Below are positions 1 to 11,395 of a DNA stretch of 64,000 nt, piece after piece. Numbering within the stretch: the stretch's first letter is position 1; the number at the start of each line of letters is the position of its first letter. A program made the translations under genes and the position numbers. This DNA is from Achatina immaculata. Taxonomy: Eukaryota; Mollusca; Gastropoda; Stylommatophora; Achatinidae. The stretch lies in NCBI GenBank assembly GCA_009760885.1, contig CM019700.1:2092405-2156404 (forward strand), given 5' to 3'. Under the pieces are notes generated by a model that saw nothing but the letters and a program-made list of their open reading frames with translations, made no database searches and was not told the DNA's origin.

Positions 1-1071
1 AACAAGGATATTATGATGTGCTGCTACTATGGGTTGAACATTATAAGTAAAAAGTAGAACCCGACATGAGAGAAGCTGTCCAACAAAAACTACCATCTAC
101 CTGGATCTGAACACATCTTCTAAGGCAGTGGTTTGAAACCTTTTCTACATCTAAGGACCACCTTTCCACATCTAAGGACCACTTTTCCAGCTTGACAAAA
201 GCTGCGGATCACCATTTTATATATAACATGAAACTGCCACGCACCCTTGTTTTTATTCAGTAAATGACACATCCTTTCAAACCAACAACTCAACCTCGGG
301 AACACCAGAAGTTTTGGAACCGCTGTTCTAAAGCACGTAGTGCCATTATAAACGCTTGCCAGAACTTTTTTGTTTTTGTTTATTCGATTCACAACATCTT
401 TTCTAAACTTGCTCTCAACTGAAAAAAAAACTTTATTAAAAACAAGTGTCAAAGAGTTAAAAGAGGCCATGGACTACCGTGAGGCTTGTTACTGTAGTAT
501 TTTATCATCACAACGATCCCCTCCACCCGCCGGACGCTTCGTGTGACTAATGACGAAGGAATGAAGCCCCCCACTTGCAGACGTGAATAGCTAATCGGCG
601 CCGAAAGAGAATAGCTACTGCAAAACTTCTTTCGTCAAGGAAATGCATGCATGCAGCTATCAGACTATCCTTACCTTAAATAACTACCAAGAACAATGGA
701 GCATTATTATATGAATAATCCTCATTTTCCAGGACGAGTATCGCCGATGTGGAGACGTTTGAAAGAAATGCTCACAAACATGGCCGCATTGAAATGCCAA
801 GAATTTCCCCACGCTTTCTGTGACGTCACGGAGGTGAATTCCAGTGACCTCGGTATAATTCGGAAATAAGTCGGAAACACCCGAAATGGCACAGATGGTT
901 ACATCAGGTGATAAAATCTGAGGTAGATGTCAATGGGCAGAGACTTCAAAAGCCAGGCATGTTTAAATGAAAGCAAATGTAAAATAACGGGTATGTTTAA
1001 CTCATCACCATCGTAACTAAGCACCATCACTGGTATTGAGCGCCGATTTCTTATTTAATTTTATTGAAAAC
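1..1071. repeat. Tandem duplicated flank, copy 1
   Basis: This block recurs from 1824 with an offset of 1823 bases and about ten differences, including a one-base indel near 385 and substitutions clustered after 905. It lies directly upstream of a 51-bp satellite, as the second copy does, so flank plus satellite is duplicated as a unit. No gene is seen. The left edge of the repeat lies outside the window. It contains a short hAT-type MITE at 126-325. Confidence 0.9.
126..325. mobile_element. Non-autonomous hAT-type MITE (200 bp)
   Basis: The ends form imperfect terminal inverted repeats starting CAGTGGTTTGAAACC on the left and, read from the other strand, CAGCGGTTCCAAAAC on the right. They are flanked by an 8-bp target duplication with one mismatch, TTCTAAGG (118-125) and TTCTAAAG (326-333). 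CAGNGGTT termini with 8-bp duplications are the hAT hallmark. There is no coding capacity. Confidence 0.65.
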
Positions 1072-1654
1072 ATGCCAATCAGATATTGTATTACCTACAG
1101 AACTTTACTTACAAATGAGCCAATCAGGCCTACTTATTGTATTACCTACAGAACTTTACTTACAAATATGCCAATCAGGCCTGTTTATTGTATTACATAC
1201 ATAACTTTACTTACAAATGTGCCAATCAGGCCTACTTATTGTATTACATACGGAACTTTACTTACAAATGTGCCAATCAGGCCTACTTATTGTATTACCT
1301 ATAGAACTTTACTTACAAATGTGCCAATCAGGCCTACTTATTGTATTACCTACAGAACTTTACTTACAAATGTGCCAATCAGGCCTACTTATTGTATTAC
1401 ATACAGAACTTTACTTACAAATGTGCCAATCAGGCCTACTTATTGTATTACATACAGAACTTTACTTACAAATGTGCCAATCAGGCCTACTTATTGTATT
1501 ACCTTCAGAACTTTACTTACAAATGTGGCAATCAGGCCTACTTATTGTATTACCTACAGAACTTTACTTACAAATGTGCCAGTCAGGCCTACTTATTGTA
1601 TTACCTACAGAACTTTACTTACAAATGTGCCAATCAGGCCTACTTATTGTATTA
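1072..1654. repeat. 51-bp satellite, array 1 (about 11 copies)
   Basis: Head-to-tail 51-bp units, each with a core GCCAATCAGGCCTACTTA followed by TTGTATTACCTACAGAAC. Because 51 is a multiple of three and the unit lacks stops in the + frames, all three forward frames stay open, giving spurious 17-residue repeat ORFs. I do not regard these as genes. Each unit carries a CCAAT motif. The same unit forms array 2 at 2892-4345. Confidence 0.95.
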
Positions 1655-1823
1655 GCAATCAGGATTGGTGGGAGGAAACTGGCAAAAGATAGTATCACGT
1701 GAAGAGGGAATCTTCATAAGTGTGCTGTGTCAGTTTTTTTGTTTGTTTGTTTGTTTGTTTGTTGAGGCGACAAAGGCCAAAACTGAAGACAAATGACGTA
1801 AGCGCAAAGAAGCTGGAAATTCC
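1655..1823. other. Spacer between the two duplicated blocks
   Basis: Unique spacer containing a (GTTT)n microsatellite at about 1733-1764. No coding potential is seen. Confidence 0.7.
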
Positions 1824-2891
1824 AACAAGGATATTATGATGTGCTGCTACTATGGGTTGAACATTATAAGTAAAAAGTAGAACCCGACATGAGAGAAGCT
1901 GTCCAACAAAAACTACCATCTACCTGGATCTGAACACATCTTCTAAGGCAGTGGTTTGAAACCTTTTCTACATCTAAGGACCACCTTTCCACATCTAAGG
2001 ACCACTTTTCCAGCTTGACAAAAGCTGCGGATCACCATTTTATATATAACATGAAACTGCCACGCACCCTTGTTTTTATTCAGTAAATGACACATCCTTT
2101 CAAACCAACAACTCAACCTCGGGAACACCAGAAGTTTTGGAACCGCTGTTCTAAAGCACGTAGTGCCATTATAAACGCTTGCCAGAACTTTTTTGTTTTT
2201 GTTTATCGATTCACAACATCTTTTCTAAACTTGCTCTCAACTGAAAAAAAAACTTTATTAAAAACAAGTGTCAAAGAGTTAAAAGAGGCCATGGACTACC
2301 GTGAGGCTTGTTACTGTAGTATTTTATCATCACAACGATCCCCTCCACCCGCCGGACGCTTCGTGTGACTAATGACGAAGGAATGAAGCCCCCCACTTGC
2401 AGACGTGAATAGCTAATCGGCGCCGAAAGAGAATAGCTACTGCAAAACTTCTTTCGTCAAGGAAATGCATGCATGCAGCTATCAGACTATCCTTACCTTA
2501 AATAACTACCAAGAACAATGGAGCATTATTATATGAATAATCCTCATTTTCCAGGACGAGTATCGCCGATGTGGAGACGTTTGAAAGAAATGCTCACAAA
2601 CATGGCCGCATTGAAATGCCAAGAATTTCCCCACGCTTTCTGTGACGTCACGGAGGTGAATTCCAGTGACCTCGGTATAATTCGGAAATAAGTCGGAAAC
2701 ACCCGAAATGGCACAGATGGTTACATCAAGTGATAAAATCTGAGGTACATGTCAATGGACAGAGACTTGAAAAGCCAGGCGTGTTTAAATGAAAGCAAAT
2801 GTAAAATAACGGCTATGTTTAACTCATCACCATCGTAACTAAGCACCATCACTGGTATTGAGCGCCGATTTCTTATTTAATTTGATTGAAA
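1824..2891. repeat. Tandem duplicated flank, copy 2
   Basis: Near-identical copy of 1-1071, about 99% by eye, including the hAT MITE (here 1949-2148). It is followed by the longer 51-bp array. The short ORF readings in it are shared with copy 1 and show no domain or codon signature of a gene. Confidence 0.9.
1949..2148. mobile_element. hAT-type MITE, second copy carried by the duplication
   Basis: Same termini and same flanking octamers as the copy at 126-325. It was therefore copied with the flank and is not an independent insertion. Confidence 0.65.
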
Positions 2892-4345
2892 ACATGCCAA
2901 TCAGGTATTGTATTACCTACAGAACTTTACTTACAAATGAATCAGGCCTACTTATTGTATTACCTACAGAACTTTACTTACAAATATGCCAATCAGGCCT
3001 ACTTATTGTATTACATACATAACTTTACTTACAAATGTGCCAATCAGGCCTACTTATTGTATTACATACGGAACTTTACTTACAAATGTGCCAGTCAGGC
3101 CTACTTATTGTATTACCTACAGAACTTTACTTACAAATGTGCCAATCAGGCCTACTTATTGTATTACCTTCAGAACTTTACTTACAAATGTGCCAATCAG
3201 GCCTACTTATTTTATTACCTACAGAACTTTACTTACAAATGTGCCAATCAGGCCTACTTATTGTATTACCTTCAGAACTTTACTTACAAATGTGCCAATC
3301 AGGCCTACTTATTTATTACATACGGAACTTTACTTACAAATGTGCCAGTCAGGCCTACTTATTGTATTACCTACAGAACTTTACTTACAAATGTGCCAAT
3401 CAGGCCTACTTATTGTATTACCTTCAGAACTTTACTTACAAATGTGCCAATCAGGCCTACTTATTTATTACCTACAGAACTTTACTTACAAATGTGCCAA
3501 TCAGGCCTACTTATTGTATTACCTTCAGAACTTTACTTACAAATGTGCCAATCAGGCCTACTTATTTTATTACCTACATAACTTTACTTACAAATGTGCC
3601 AATCAGGCCTACTTATTGTATTACCTACAGAACTTTACTTACAAATGTGCCAATCAGGCCTACTTATTGTATTACCTTCAGAACTTTACTTACAAATGTG
3701 CCAATCAGGCCTACTTATTGTATTACCTACAGAACTTTACTTACAAATGTGCCAATCAGGCCTACTTATTGTATTACCTTCAGAACTTTACTTACAAATG
3801 TGCCAATCAGGCCTACTTATTTTATTACCTATATAACTTTACTTACAAATGTGCCAGTCAGGCCTACTTATTGTATTACCTACAGAACTTTACTTACAAA
3901 TGTGCCAATCAGGCCTACTTATTGTATTACCTACAGAACTTTACTTACAAATGTGCCAATCAGGCCTACTTATTGTATTACCTACATAACTTTACTTACA
4001 AATGTGCCAATCAGGCCTACTTATTGTATTACCTACAGAACTTTACTTACAAATGTGCCAATCAGGCCTACTTATTGTATTACCTACATAACTTTACTTA
4101 CAAATGTGCCAGTCAGGCCTACTTATTGTATTACCTACATAACTTTACTTACAAATGTGCCAATCAGGCCTACTTATTGTATTACCTTCAGAACTTTACT
4201 TACAAATGTGCCAATCAGGCCTACTTATTTTATTACCTACATAACTTTACTTACAAATGTGCCAGTCAGGCCTACTTATTTTATTACCTACAGAACTTTA
4301 CTTACAAATGTGCCAATCAGGCCTACTTATTGTATTACATACAGA
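2892..4345. repeat. 51-bp satellite, array 2 (about 28 copies)
   Basis: Same unit as array 1. Most variation is at a few positions: TACATAAC, TACAGAAC or TTCAGAAC; CCAATCAG or CCAGTCAG; TATTGTATT or TATTTTATT. A few units are shortened by one or more bases (near 2940, 3312 and 3465), which shifts the spurious open frames between frames. Not a gene. Confidence 0.95.
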
Positions 4346-4494
4346 GTCTCCCCCGCCCCCCAGATTAACAAGTCCGCTAAGATAGTAAAAGAAAAAAAAA
4401 TCAGTGCAACAAAATTTTATGATCTCTTCTGGGTTGACGGGTTGCTTGATGCTGAGATCTGTAGCTGACCATTTCTCACGCTATGTCTGTACCT

Positions 4495-4979
4495 CAGTGT
4501 TTCCCAACGTAGGAGCGTACGCTTCACAGAAGTGGGGGGAGGGGCACTTTGAATACTTTGAAAGGGCGATCAGAATATATTTTACATTGTGGGTTTTTTT
4601 TTCTCCAGAATTTAGTTTACTATTATACTGCGGAGGGTGTCTGAGTGGCGAAGTGGTTAGTGCACTGGTCTCTCATGGCGAAGGTCGGGGGTTCGAATCC
4701 GGCCGGCGGCACCCCAGTCACCCAGCTGTAGAAATGGGTACCCGACTTCTTCTGGAGTTGGGGAAGGAAAGGCAGCCAGGCGTGATACTGACCATATCAC
4801 CCTCTAGTGTGCTGACAGGTCAAGGAAAATATGGGCACTAACACCATATCCCTATGTGCCTCTAAGGCATGGCAGGGTTACCTTTACTTTTACTATTATA
4901 CTGCGGAGGAGGGGCATCAAAATCTTTGAGCTGCTGAGGTGGGGTATGATCCAAAAAAAAAAAAGGTTGGGAAACACTG
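4495..4979. mobile_element. hAT-type MITE interrupted by a SINE
   Basis: The left end CAGTGTTTCCCAAC and the right end GTTGGGAAACACTG are exact inverted complements. Flanking octamers CTGTACCT (4487-4494) and CTGTAGCT (4980-4987) are an 8-bp target duplication with one mismatch. Without the nested SINE and its duplication the element is about 210 bp, with no coding sequence. Confidence 0.8.
4637..4888 (+). mobile_element. tRNA-headed SINE with 21-bp target duplication
   Basis: The head resembles a tRNA, with an A box (TGGCGAAGTGG near 4647) and a B box (GGGTTCGAATCC near 4690), followed by a tRNA-unrelated body and a short T-rich end. It is flanked by a perfect 21-base direct repeat at 4616-4636 and 4889-4909 containing CTATTATACTGCGGAGG. 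The perfect duplication indicates a fairly recent insertion into the hAT MITE. Confidence 0.88.
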
Positions 4980-6199
4980 CTGTAGCTGATGGTGATCTGA
5001 CCCTTGTCGGTGACTGGCCCATCTGATCTACCTGTGATAGCAGACGTTTTTGTTTAAAATAGGCAATCCGCCTTTAATTGACGCTGCTAAAACAACCTTG
5101 CACTAGCCTCCATCTTGGCTAAAAATCTCCCCAAACACAAGACTCGAATGCCAGGACACGACAAAGTGAGAAGCACGTGAAACCATACAGACTGCCATGA
5201 CCCATTTTGAACTCGAGGTTGTGGTGCACTGTCTGTTCGTGACACAAAATTTGCATCTCGGCTATCCTATAAACACTGAAATTTCCTTTATTTAATATGC
5301 GGCGATCAAAGATGAGAATACGGGACAATATGGGACACATGTTTTAAAATAGGGAACATTTAGGCCTCCCTACCCAAGTCATGTGCAATTCCCGGTATAA
5401 TCCGTAATATACGGTACTGCCCGTATAATACGGGGTGGTCGGTCACTTTAGCTACGGCCACATTCTCTCTTAACCAAAGAAACCAGTACGAGAATGGAAA
5501 AGGCAGCTACTGCTTTTGACAAATTAATGGAAATGGTATACCACAACAGACAACTGATAGTGGAGATGAAAAGCTTGGATTTATCAAATCTTCACGCTCA
5601 GCACTCTCCTATATGTGTCTGAAACATGGACAACACATTCAAGACATAACGGAAAAGAAAACCTTAACTCTTCAAAGGCAGAGAAAAATGCATATGGAAA
5701 AAACCAACTTTAAAAAATATTGTACATCAGATATACTAGAATGACTAGGCAAACTACAAATCTGCGATTTCTGGTGGGATTTTTTATATTAAAAAAAATC
5801 CACTTTGATATGTACCAATCTTTCTGTCATTACATTCCACTCGTATCTACATTTTCACCTCATCATCATCTTCTGACTTTGAATCGTCAGAAATATCAAG
5901 AAATTCAGTAATCTCATGAAGAGACACAGATCTTTTCATTTCCCGATCCCTTGCCTAGTGTAAATGTTTGAAATAAAGTATAATAATGTCAAAGACCAGC
6001 GGCGGATATTTTGGCCTCAGACGTTACTCAAAGAGTTAATGGGAGATCCTTTGCTGCTCTATAGTGACAATATACATGCCGTTGACTTATAAAGGGTTAA
6101 CAGTTTTCATTTTCGCCGCCTTCGTAAAATTATGGAAGTCAAATGACAAAACAAAGTAACGAACTGATTTACTGCATCGTGATAAACTGATCCACCCTC
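4980..6199. other. No recognised gene
   Basis: AT-rich sequence without a supported ORF or repeat family. It holds a short inverted repeat near 5421, CCCGTAT-A-ATACGGG, among several CGTAT-like words at 5390-5440, and the short direct GGTATAAT/CCGTATAATAC motifs. Nothing else is supported. Confidence 0.5.
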
Positions 6200-6620
6200 T
6201 GCTGGAAAACAACTAAAGAAATAGACAAGAAATTAGACTCTTTTGAAAACAAATGCCTAAAGAAAATACTCCGGCATCAAGTGGAACGAATTTAAGAACA
6301 ATGCAGAAATAAGACAGATGACCGAACAACAACCAGTCTCATGGGTGATCAGGAAAAGGAGACGGACATATGTTGGTCACGTGATGAGAAGAAATGATCA
6401 GAGAATCCCAAAGCAAGCTATCAAGTGGAACACAACAAGCCAAAGAAAAAGAGGCAGACCGCGTGAAACTCTGAAGAGGACATTGTTAAGAGAGGCCAAA
6501 TTAACAGGCATAAAATCCCTTGATGAGGTTGAAAGACTCGCCGAAGACAGGAAAATTTGGCAAACTACTTTGCGAGCCCTATGTGACGTTTAACGGCACG
6601 GGAAGGATTAAGATAAGATA
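6200..6620 (+). mobile_element. LINE family D, 3' end
   Basis: Translated pieces match the C-terminal part of the D reverse transcriptase copies elsewhere in the window (for example YVGHVMRRNDQRIPKQAIKW and LDEVERLAEDRKIWQ). The frame is broken around 6275. It ends GGATTAAGATAAGATAA, a variant of the family's short-repeat tail. 5' truncated and dead. Confidence 0.8.
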
Positions 6621-7039
6621 AAACACAGTTAATTGTGAGACACTCAGAAGTTACAGAAGATTAAGATGTGTAGGAACTGTTCTCAGAAGGGATGACAGTC
6701 GTGACCACAAGCAAATTCTTCACCTTATGGAGGAGACAAAGCTTAAGTTGAAGAGCAAAACTTAACACACCAAGATAACGAGTGCTGTCAAGAAAGGCAA
6801 ACTATAAATCAAGGGACATAACCAATGAAAAAAGATGACAAGACTGGAGTGTAGGTTAAAAAGTCTTTGCATATAGTGCTAAATGGTTATGTCTCTTGCT
6901 TTGTCGTTACTTGCTTCAAGTATTTTCAAGATACCAGTGAAAAACAACTCCTAGACCACCAAGGACCGTTTAAATGGTTTTAAAAAGTAACTACAGTCAT
7001 CTGGTCTTGTTTTACAGTTTATTCGAGCGTTTGTAAAAC
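6621..7039. other. No recognised gene
   Basis: AT-rich sequence. Nothing supportable is seen. Confidence 0.4.
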
Positions 7040-7490
7040 TTAACTGCAGTAAATACTATATTGAGCCTATTTATCGTACGGAAGTGAATCATGGACAATA
7101 GGCAGGTCTTCACAAAAATCATTGAATGCGGTAGAAATGTGGTTTACGTGAAGAATGTTGCGAATTCCCTGAATAGCAAAGATAACTAGTGAAGAATGTG
7201 TGAGAAGATCGGGAGAAACAACAACAATACCAAAAATTTTGCCAAAAGAGTACGAGAGAGACAATATACTTTCATAAGGGGTGCAATGAGAAGAGATAGC
7301 ATTGAAAATATTGTGACAACAGGGAAAATATAGGGAAAAGGGGCCAAGAGAAGACCAGTAGAGGGGATACCAGATGTTCTGATGAGATTTTGTGAGATGC
7401 GATCACCAGCTGAACTGATAGTCTACTCGAAGGATCAGGTGTAGAAACATAATAGTCAACGCCAATCGGCACGGCACATGCTGATTATAA
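7040..7490 (+). mobile_element. LINE family B, degraded 3' end
   Basis: Nucleotide-level resemblance to the better copy at 25580-26456 is clear: GAAGTGAATCATGGACAATAG, the GCAATGAGAAGAG stretch, and the terminal CGGCACGGCAC. Several indels and stops make it non-coding, and the tail is decayed. Confidence 0.75.
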
Positions 7491-7681
7491 TGGTGAAATG
7501 CTAAGAGAAAGCATCGACCAATTTCCCAGTAGAATAAGGAGGCTATGGTGAATGATAAAAATGGGTAAACAAATTTGTTCACGTGTCGTTGATATTACTA
7601 GATAGTTTTAGAGGAGGAAATGAGGACCAAAACAAAACAAAAAAGTTGCTCAAAAGTAAAAAAATGAGATCTGCTGGTTTA

Positions 7682-8287
7682 AATATTAAACCTCTGCTGT
7701 TCAAATAAAGTTATATTAACCCTCTGTTGTCAAAATATAGTTATATTAACCCTCTGTTGTCCAAATATAGTTATGTTAACCTTCTGTTGTCCAAATATAG
7801 TTATGTTAACCTTCTGTTGTCCAAATATAGTTATGTTACCCCTCTGTTGTCCAAATATAGTTATATTAACTATCTGTTGTCCAAATATAGTTATATTAAC
7901 CCTCTGTTGTCCAAATATAGTTATATTAACCCTCTGTTGTCCAAATATAGTTATATTAACCCTCTGTTGTCCAAATATAGTTATATTAACCCTCTGTTGT
8001 CAAAATATAGTTATATTAACCCTCTGTTGTCCAAATATAGTTATGTTAACCCTCTGTTGTCCAAATATAGTTATGTTAACCTTCTGTTGTCCAAATATAG
8101 TTATGTTACCCCTCTGTTGTCCAAATATAGTTATATTAACTCTCTGTTGTCCAAATATAGTTATATTAACCCTCTGTTGTCCAAAGATAGTTATATTAAC
8201 CCTATGTTGTCAAAATATAGTTATATTAACCCTCTGTTGTCCAAATATAGTTATATTAACCCTCTGTTGTCCAAATACAGTTATATC
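7682..8287. repeat. 30-bp minisatellite (about 20 copies)
   Basis: Thirty-base units containing CCTCTGTTGTCCAAATATAG follow one another in register with no indels. The 30-bp period and lack of stops leave long spurious forward ORFs with a ten-residue period. Variation is by point substitutions only. Confidence 0.95.
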
Positions 8288-8289
8288 TT

Positions 8290-8640
8290 TTCTATCAAGA
8301 CACAACTGTCCAGTTTGGCAGTCAGCAACCCATAGGTGGCATGCTAGCGTCAGGGTTAACAAACTATAGCTGACCAAGACCCTGTCCTACTGTTCCGTTG
8401 GTACACCCAGTTACAGGCCTAATCTGTCTAACAGGTCAGAGATCGCCAGTCACTGTGGTGGTGGAGTTTGCTAAAGAAGCATTACACCCCCCTTCCTTCT
8501 CAGCTCAACTCAGAGACTTGGAAAAAAAAACAACTACTGTAACCCTACTCGACACGATGCTGTGCCTCAACATCCTCACCGCATCGCCTGCAAAGAACAC
8601 TAGCTCGTAGTTCCAGAAGTTTCAGAAGAAATGAAAGGTC
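8290..8640 (+). repeat. Dispersed repeat R1, copy 1
   Basis: Shares ordered blocks with 53500-53870 and 60300-60935: the CTAGCGTCAGGGTTA block, ATAGCTGACCAAGACCCTGT, GTGGTGGAGT..TAAAGAAG, and a final CATC..GCAAAGA..AGCTCG block. Its class (SINE, LTR or LINE tail) is not clear from the sequence. Confidence 0.7.
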
Positions 8641-9090
8641 TACAGTAAATATGACCCACACTAAAAATGAAGCATGTAACTAAGTGTAATATTGTGATAT
8701 TTCAAATTTTTCCATTTGCACAAATGTAGAGTGATTATATTTTCTACACATAGCCTTTCTTTAACACAGGATTGAAAGATTAAGTATCTTAGAAGGTACT
8801 TACTTAGGCACGATGCCTGTGAAAGAATTACCGTTCTTTGTCTGAAAGGACATAACCGCTGTTAACTTCATTTACAGTATTTTTCTTTCCAACATAACCT
8901 CCCTTTCAACCTCCCTTTCGTCGGAGCAGCGGTTACACAGTATTTGTCAGGGTATTTTTCGATGTCTTCAGGTAGATAAAAAGGGGGGAGAGGGTCTTGA
9001 CCATTTCATTTTTTTCACTACATGTCAGTTATTGTTCCGAGATTTGATGATACGTGGTTTTAAAAATAGCAAAATAATAATTCTGTAAAA
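8641..9090. other. No recognised gene
   Basis: AT-rich, with a small duplicated CCTCCCTTTC stretch at about 8895. No supported feature. Confidence 0.4.
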
Positions 9091-9094
9091 GAAA

Positions 9095-9260
9095 GATGGG
9101 TAGGCCACTGGGGACATGGAGGCGCACAATACAGGAAGAACTAAGCAAGAAAGATGTGGTCTGAGGTATCCCGATTTGCTCAAGACAGGATTGGGTGGGG
9201 AACTTCTGTTGATGCCTTATACTCCACTGGAAGTGCAGGGGACTGAGCTGAACTGAATAG
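9095..9260 (+). mobile_element. LINE 3' end of a further family
   Basis: A broken translation reads as a LINE reverse transcriptase tail: GRPLGTWRRTIQEEL near the start and a closing ALYSTGSAGD just before a stop. This ending is commonly seen in non-LTR reverse transcriptases of metazoans. Only about 165 bp remain. Confidence 0.6.
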
Positions 9261-9264
9261 ATGA

Positions 9265-9465
9265 TTCACTGATGCTAGAACAATACTGCCTGGAAAGACC
9301 AAACTTCACTGATGCAAGAACAATACTGCCTGGAAAGACCAAACTTCACTGATGCTAGAACAATACTGCTTGGAAAGACCAAACTTCACTGATGCTAGAA
9401 CAATACTGCTTGGAAAGACCAAACTTCACTGATGCTAGAACAATACTGCCTGGAAAGACCAAACT
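9265..9465. repeat. 40-bp minisatellite (5 copies)
   Basis: Five 40-base units with core CTGATGCTAGAACAATACTG and TGGAAAGACCAAAC. Units differ at one or two sites. Confidence 0.95.
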
Positions 9466-9499
9466 ATCTTCATCATTTTTTTCCTCCTATCTGCTCCAT

Positions 9500-9600
9500 C
9501 CTTCTCTTTGAACTGAAGCTGGGGTTCTTTGCAGCCGATGAGGTGAAGATTCTGAGACATTCTCTCGGCTTGGAAGCGAGTTATGCTGGTTGCCGAAACG
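9500..9600 (-). repeat. Fragment of repeat R1 in reverse orientation
   Basis: TTCTTTGCAGCCGATGAGGTG is close to the reverse complement of the 3' block of R1 (near 53810 and 60820). Only a short piece is preserved. Confidence 0.5.
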
Positions 9601-9639
9601 GACGGCATCTTTGCGAATACTTTTTTAAAAGACTTCAGT

Positions 9640-11085
9640 TGTAACGTAATCTACGTGGTCTGACTTTTGTTACCAAAGAGTAATCACGCGAGAGGAGTGA
9701 CGCTGTTAAATTTTTAAAGCAATCATTTTACTTGTATATAAAGCAGGGATTTGAATGTGCTTTTCTTCACATGGGGCCTTGTGGCCGATGTAAAGGTCAT
9801 CCCATAATGTCATGCTGTAGTGCAGGCTACTGAAGTTTAATCTCTTATAACAGTGCTCAACATCAGAAGAGGATTAAGATGCCTGGGAACTGGTGCAGGA
9901 ATATGTGGCAGCCGTGTGGCCACGAGGTGTTTGCTTGTGGGACAGCCCTCGTGAGACATGACTTCACCCACTCTGTTGAGACAGTCCACGTGCTGCTTGC
10001 ATTTGCATGGTCAAATTCATGAAGAATTTAACGTTCAGATTTCTACTGTCATCTGGCTAAAGAAGATTAAACCGTACGTGCCTTATAATCTGATCGCTTG
10101 TTGAATTCATATCTTACAGTGGTTATCAACTTTCCAGGTCCCAGTCCACCGGTTTTTTTTTTAAACCCAAGCTGCCACGAATCCTTCACTATATAAGAGA
10201 CAGTCAACCAGAAAGGATTTCACAATTATACAATCTTTCACCATGTTACATGGGGGGGGGGGAGGGGAGGGGGGAAGACACTGTCTAAATCAGCGACCCA
10301 CAGCCACCGGGTTTAGGTACGGACAGAAAAAGGCACGAACTCGGACTGTCCACAGGAATGACATCCCTTCTTCTGATTGGCCTCCACTCGCTCGTACAAC
10401 TTCACCTGGCTCTCTTCCGTTCCCGTGTCCCATGAAATAGTTAAATACTATACAGTCAGGTGCCCGGGGAGTGAGGGTTCGAACTATTCCAGTTCTCCAT
10501 TCGGTCAGCGACATCAGGGCCAGTATCTCTAGCGGGGCCCCACAATTCATTGTATCTCGCAAGGGCCACTAACTACATAAATAACAATATTCATATGGCC
10601 CTGTATTCGTCTCTGCAGAGATTATGGCGAATTCACATTGACGTCATAAATCCGCACCAGGTACATTCATAAATATAGCATAAACAATCCAACTATGTGT
10701 AACAACAGGTGTGGTGGGACTTTTCTCCCAGCCTGTTCTTGCGCCACCTTTGTAAGGTAAAACTACGAACCTGTAGATTCATATAGTACACACTTATGTA
10801 GCGTTACTACTGAACCACTCATCATAAAAATGCACATATTACTACTTCATTCATTGTACTAGATAACCATGTACACATATAACTGAGTTTATCATACAGC
10901 GCACATCTATGTACCGATATAGCTCCGCCATTTATGTAGTTCCATTTATGTACCTATGTCCAGTTGTAGCAAGCATTATATGTGGCTTCACCTAGATATG
11001 CTACACTGAGCCCATTCCACTCTAGAGAAGTGACTCATGATCAATCAACAGATCGATGCAAAGATCACTAGGGGCAACAGAGATG
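9640..11085. other. No recognised gene; G-rich tract and possible repeat relics
   Basis: It contains a G-run cluster at 10251-10275 that fits a G-quadruplex pattern. A hAT-like left end lies near 10120 (CAGTGGTTATCAAC), with no right end found. A tRNA B-box-like GGGTTCGAAC lies near 10473. None is strong enough to call an element. No gene. Confidence 0.45.
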
Positions 11086-11089
11086 TGAT

Positions 11090-11395
11090 TTCTTACAAGA
11101 ATGTCATGGACAACTAAGATGACTAACAAAAGTAAATGTAGAAAGGAATTACATCCTTAAGAAAGTGGCAGTCCTAATTCATTGGACATATAATGAGAAG
11201 AGGAGGGCTTTAAAACATCATAACAACAGGAAAGATAAATGAGAATAAAGGCAGGGGAAGACGAAGAGGAAAATAAATCAACTAACGCGATGGCATAATG
11301 AAAAGTCCACCAGCTGAGCTTATAAAAAGTATCAAGGGCCTATGAAGAAGTATGACCGCCAACTCCTGGCGGCACGACACCTGATGATGATGGCC
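11090..11395 (+). mobile_element. LINE family B, degraded 3' end
   Basis: It keeps ATAATGAGAAGAGGAGGGCTT, AACAACAGGAAAGAT, a GAAGACGAAGAGGAA block and the terminal GGCACGACACCTGATGATGATG. Stops and frameshifts throughout. Confidence 0.75.

Noticed and set aside
1036..4468. Long ORFs (up to 477 codons) through the satellite arrays
   Set aside because: They follow the 51-bp period in all three frames, so they reflect absence of stops in the unit, not protein coding.
4633..4710. Stand-alone tRNA gene
   Set aside because: The tRNA-like head continues into a SINE body flanked by a 21-bp duplication.
7682..8287. TAACCCT words suggesting an interstitial telomere
   Set aside because: Only one such heptamer per 30-bp unit and no tandem TTAGGG.
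7727..8369. Two overlapping ORFs of about 200 codons
   Set aside because: Pure products of the 30-bp minisatellite in two frames.
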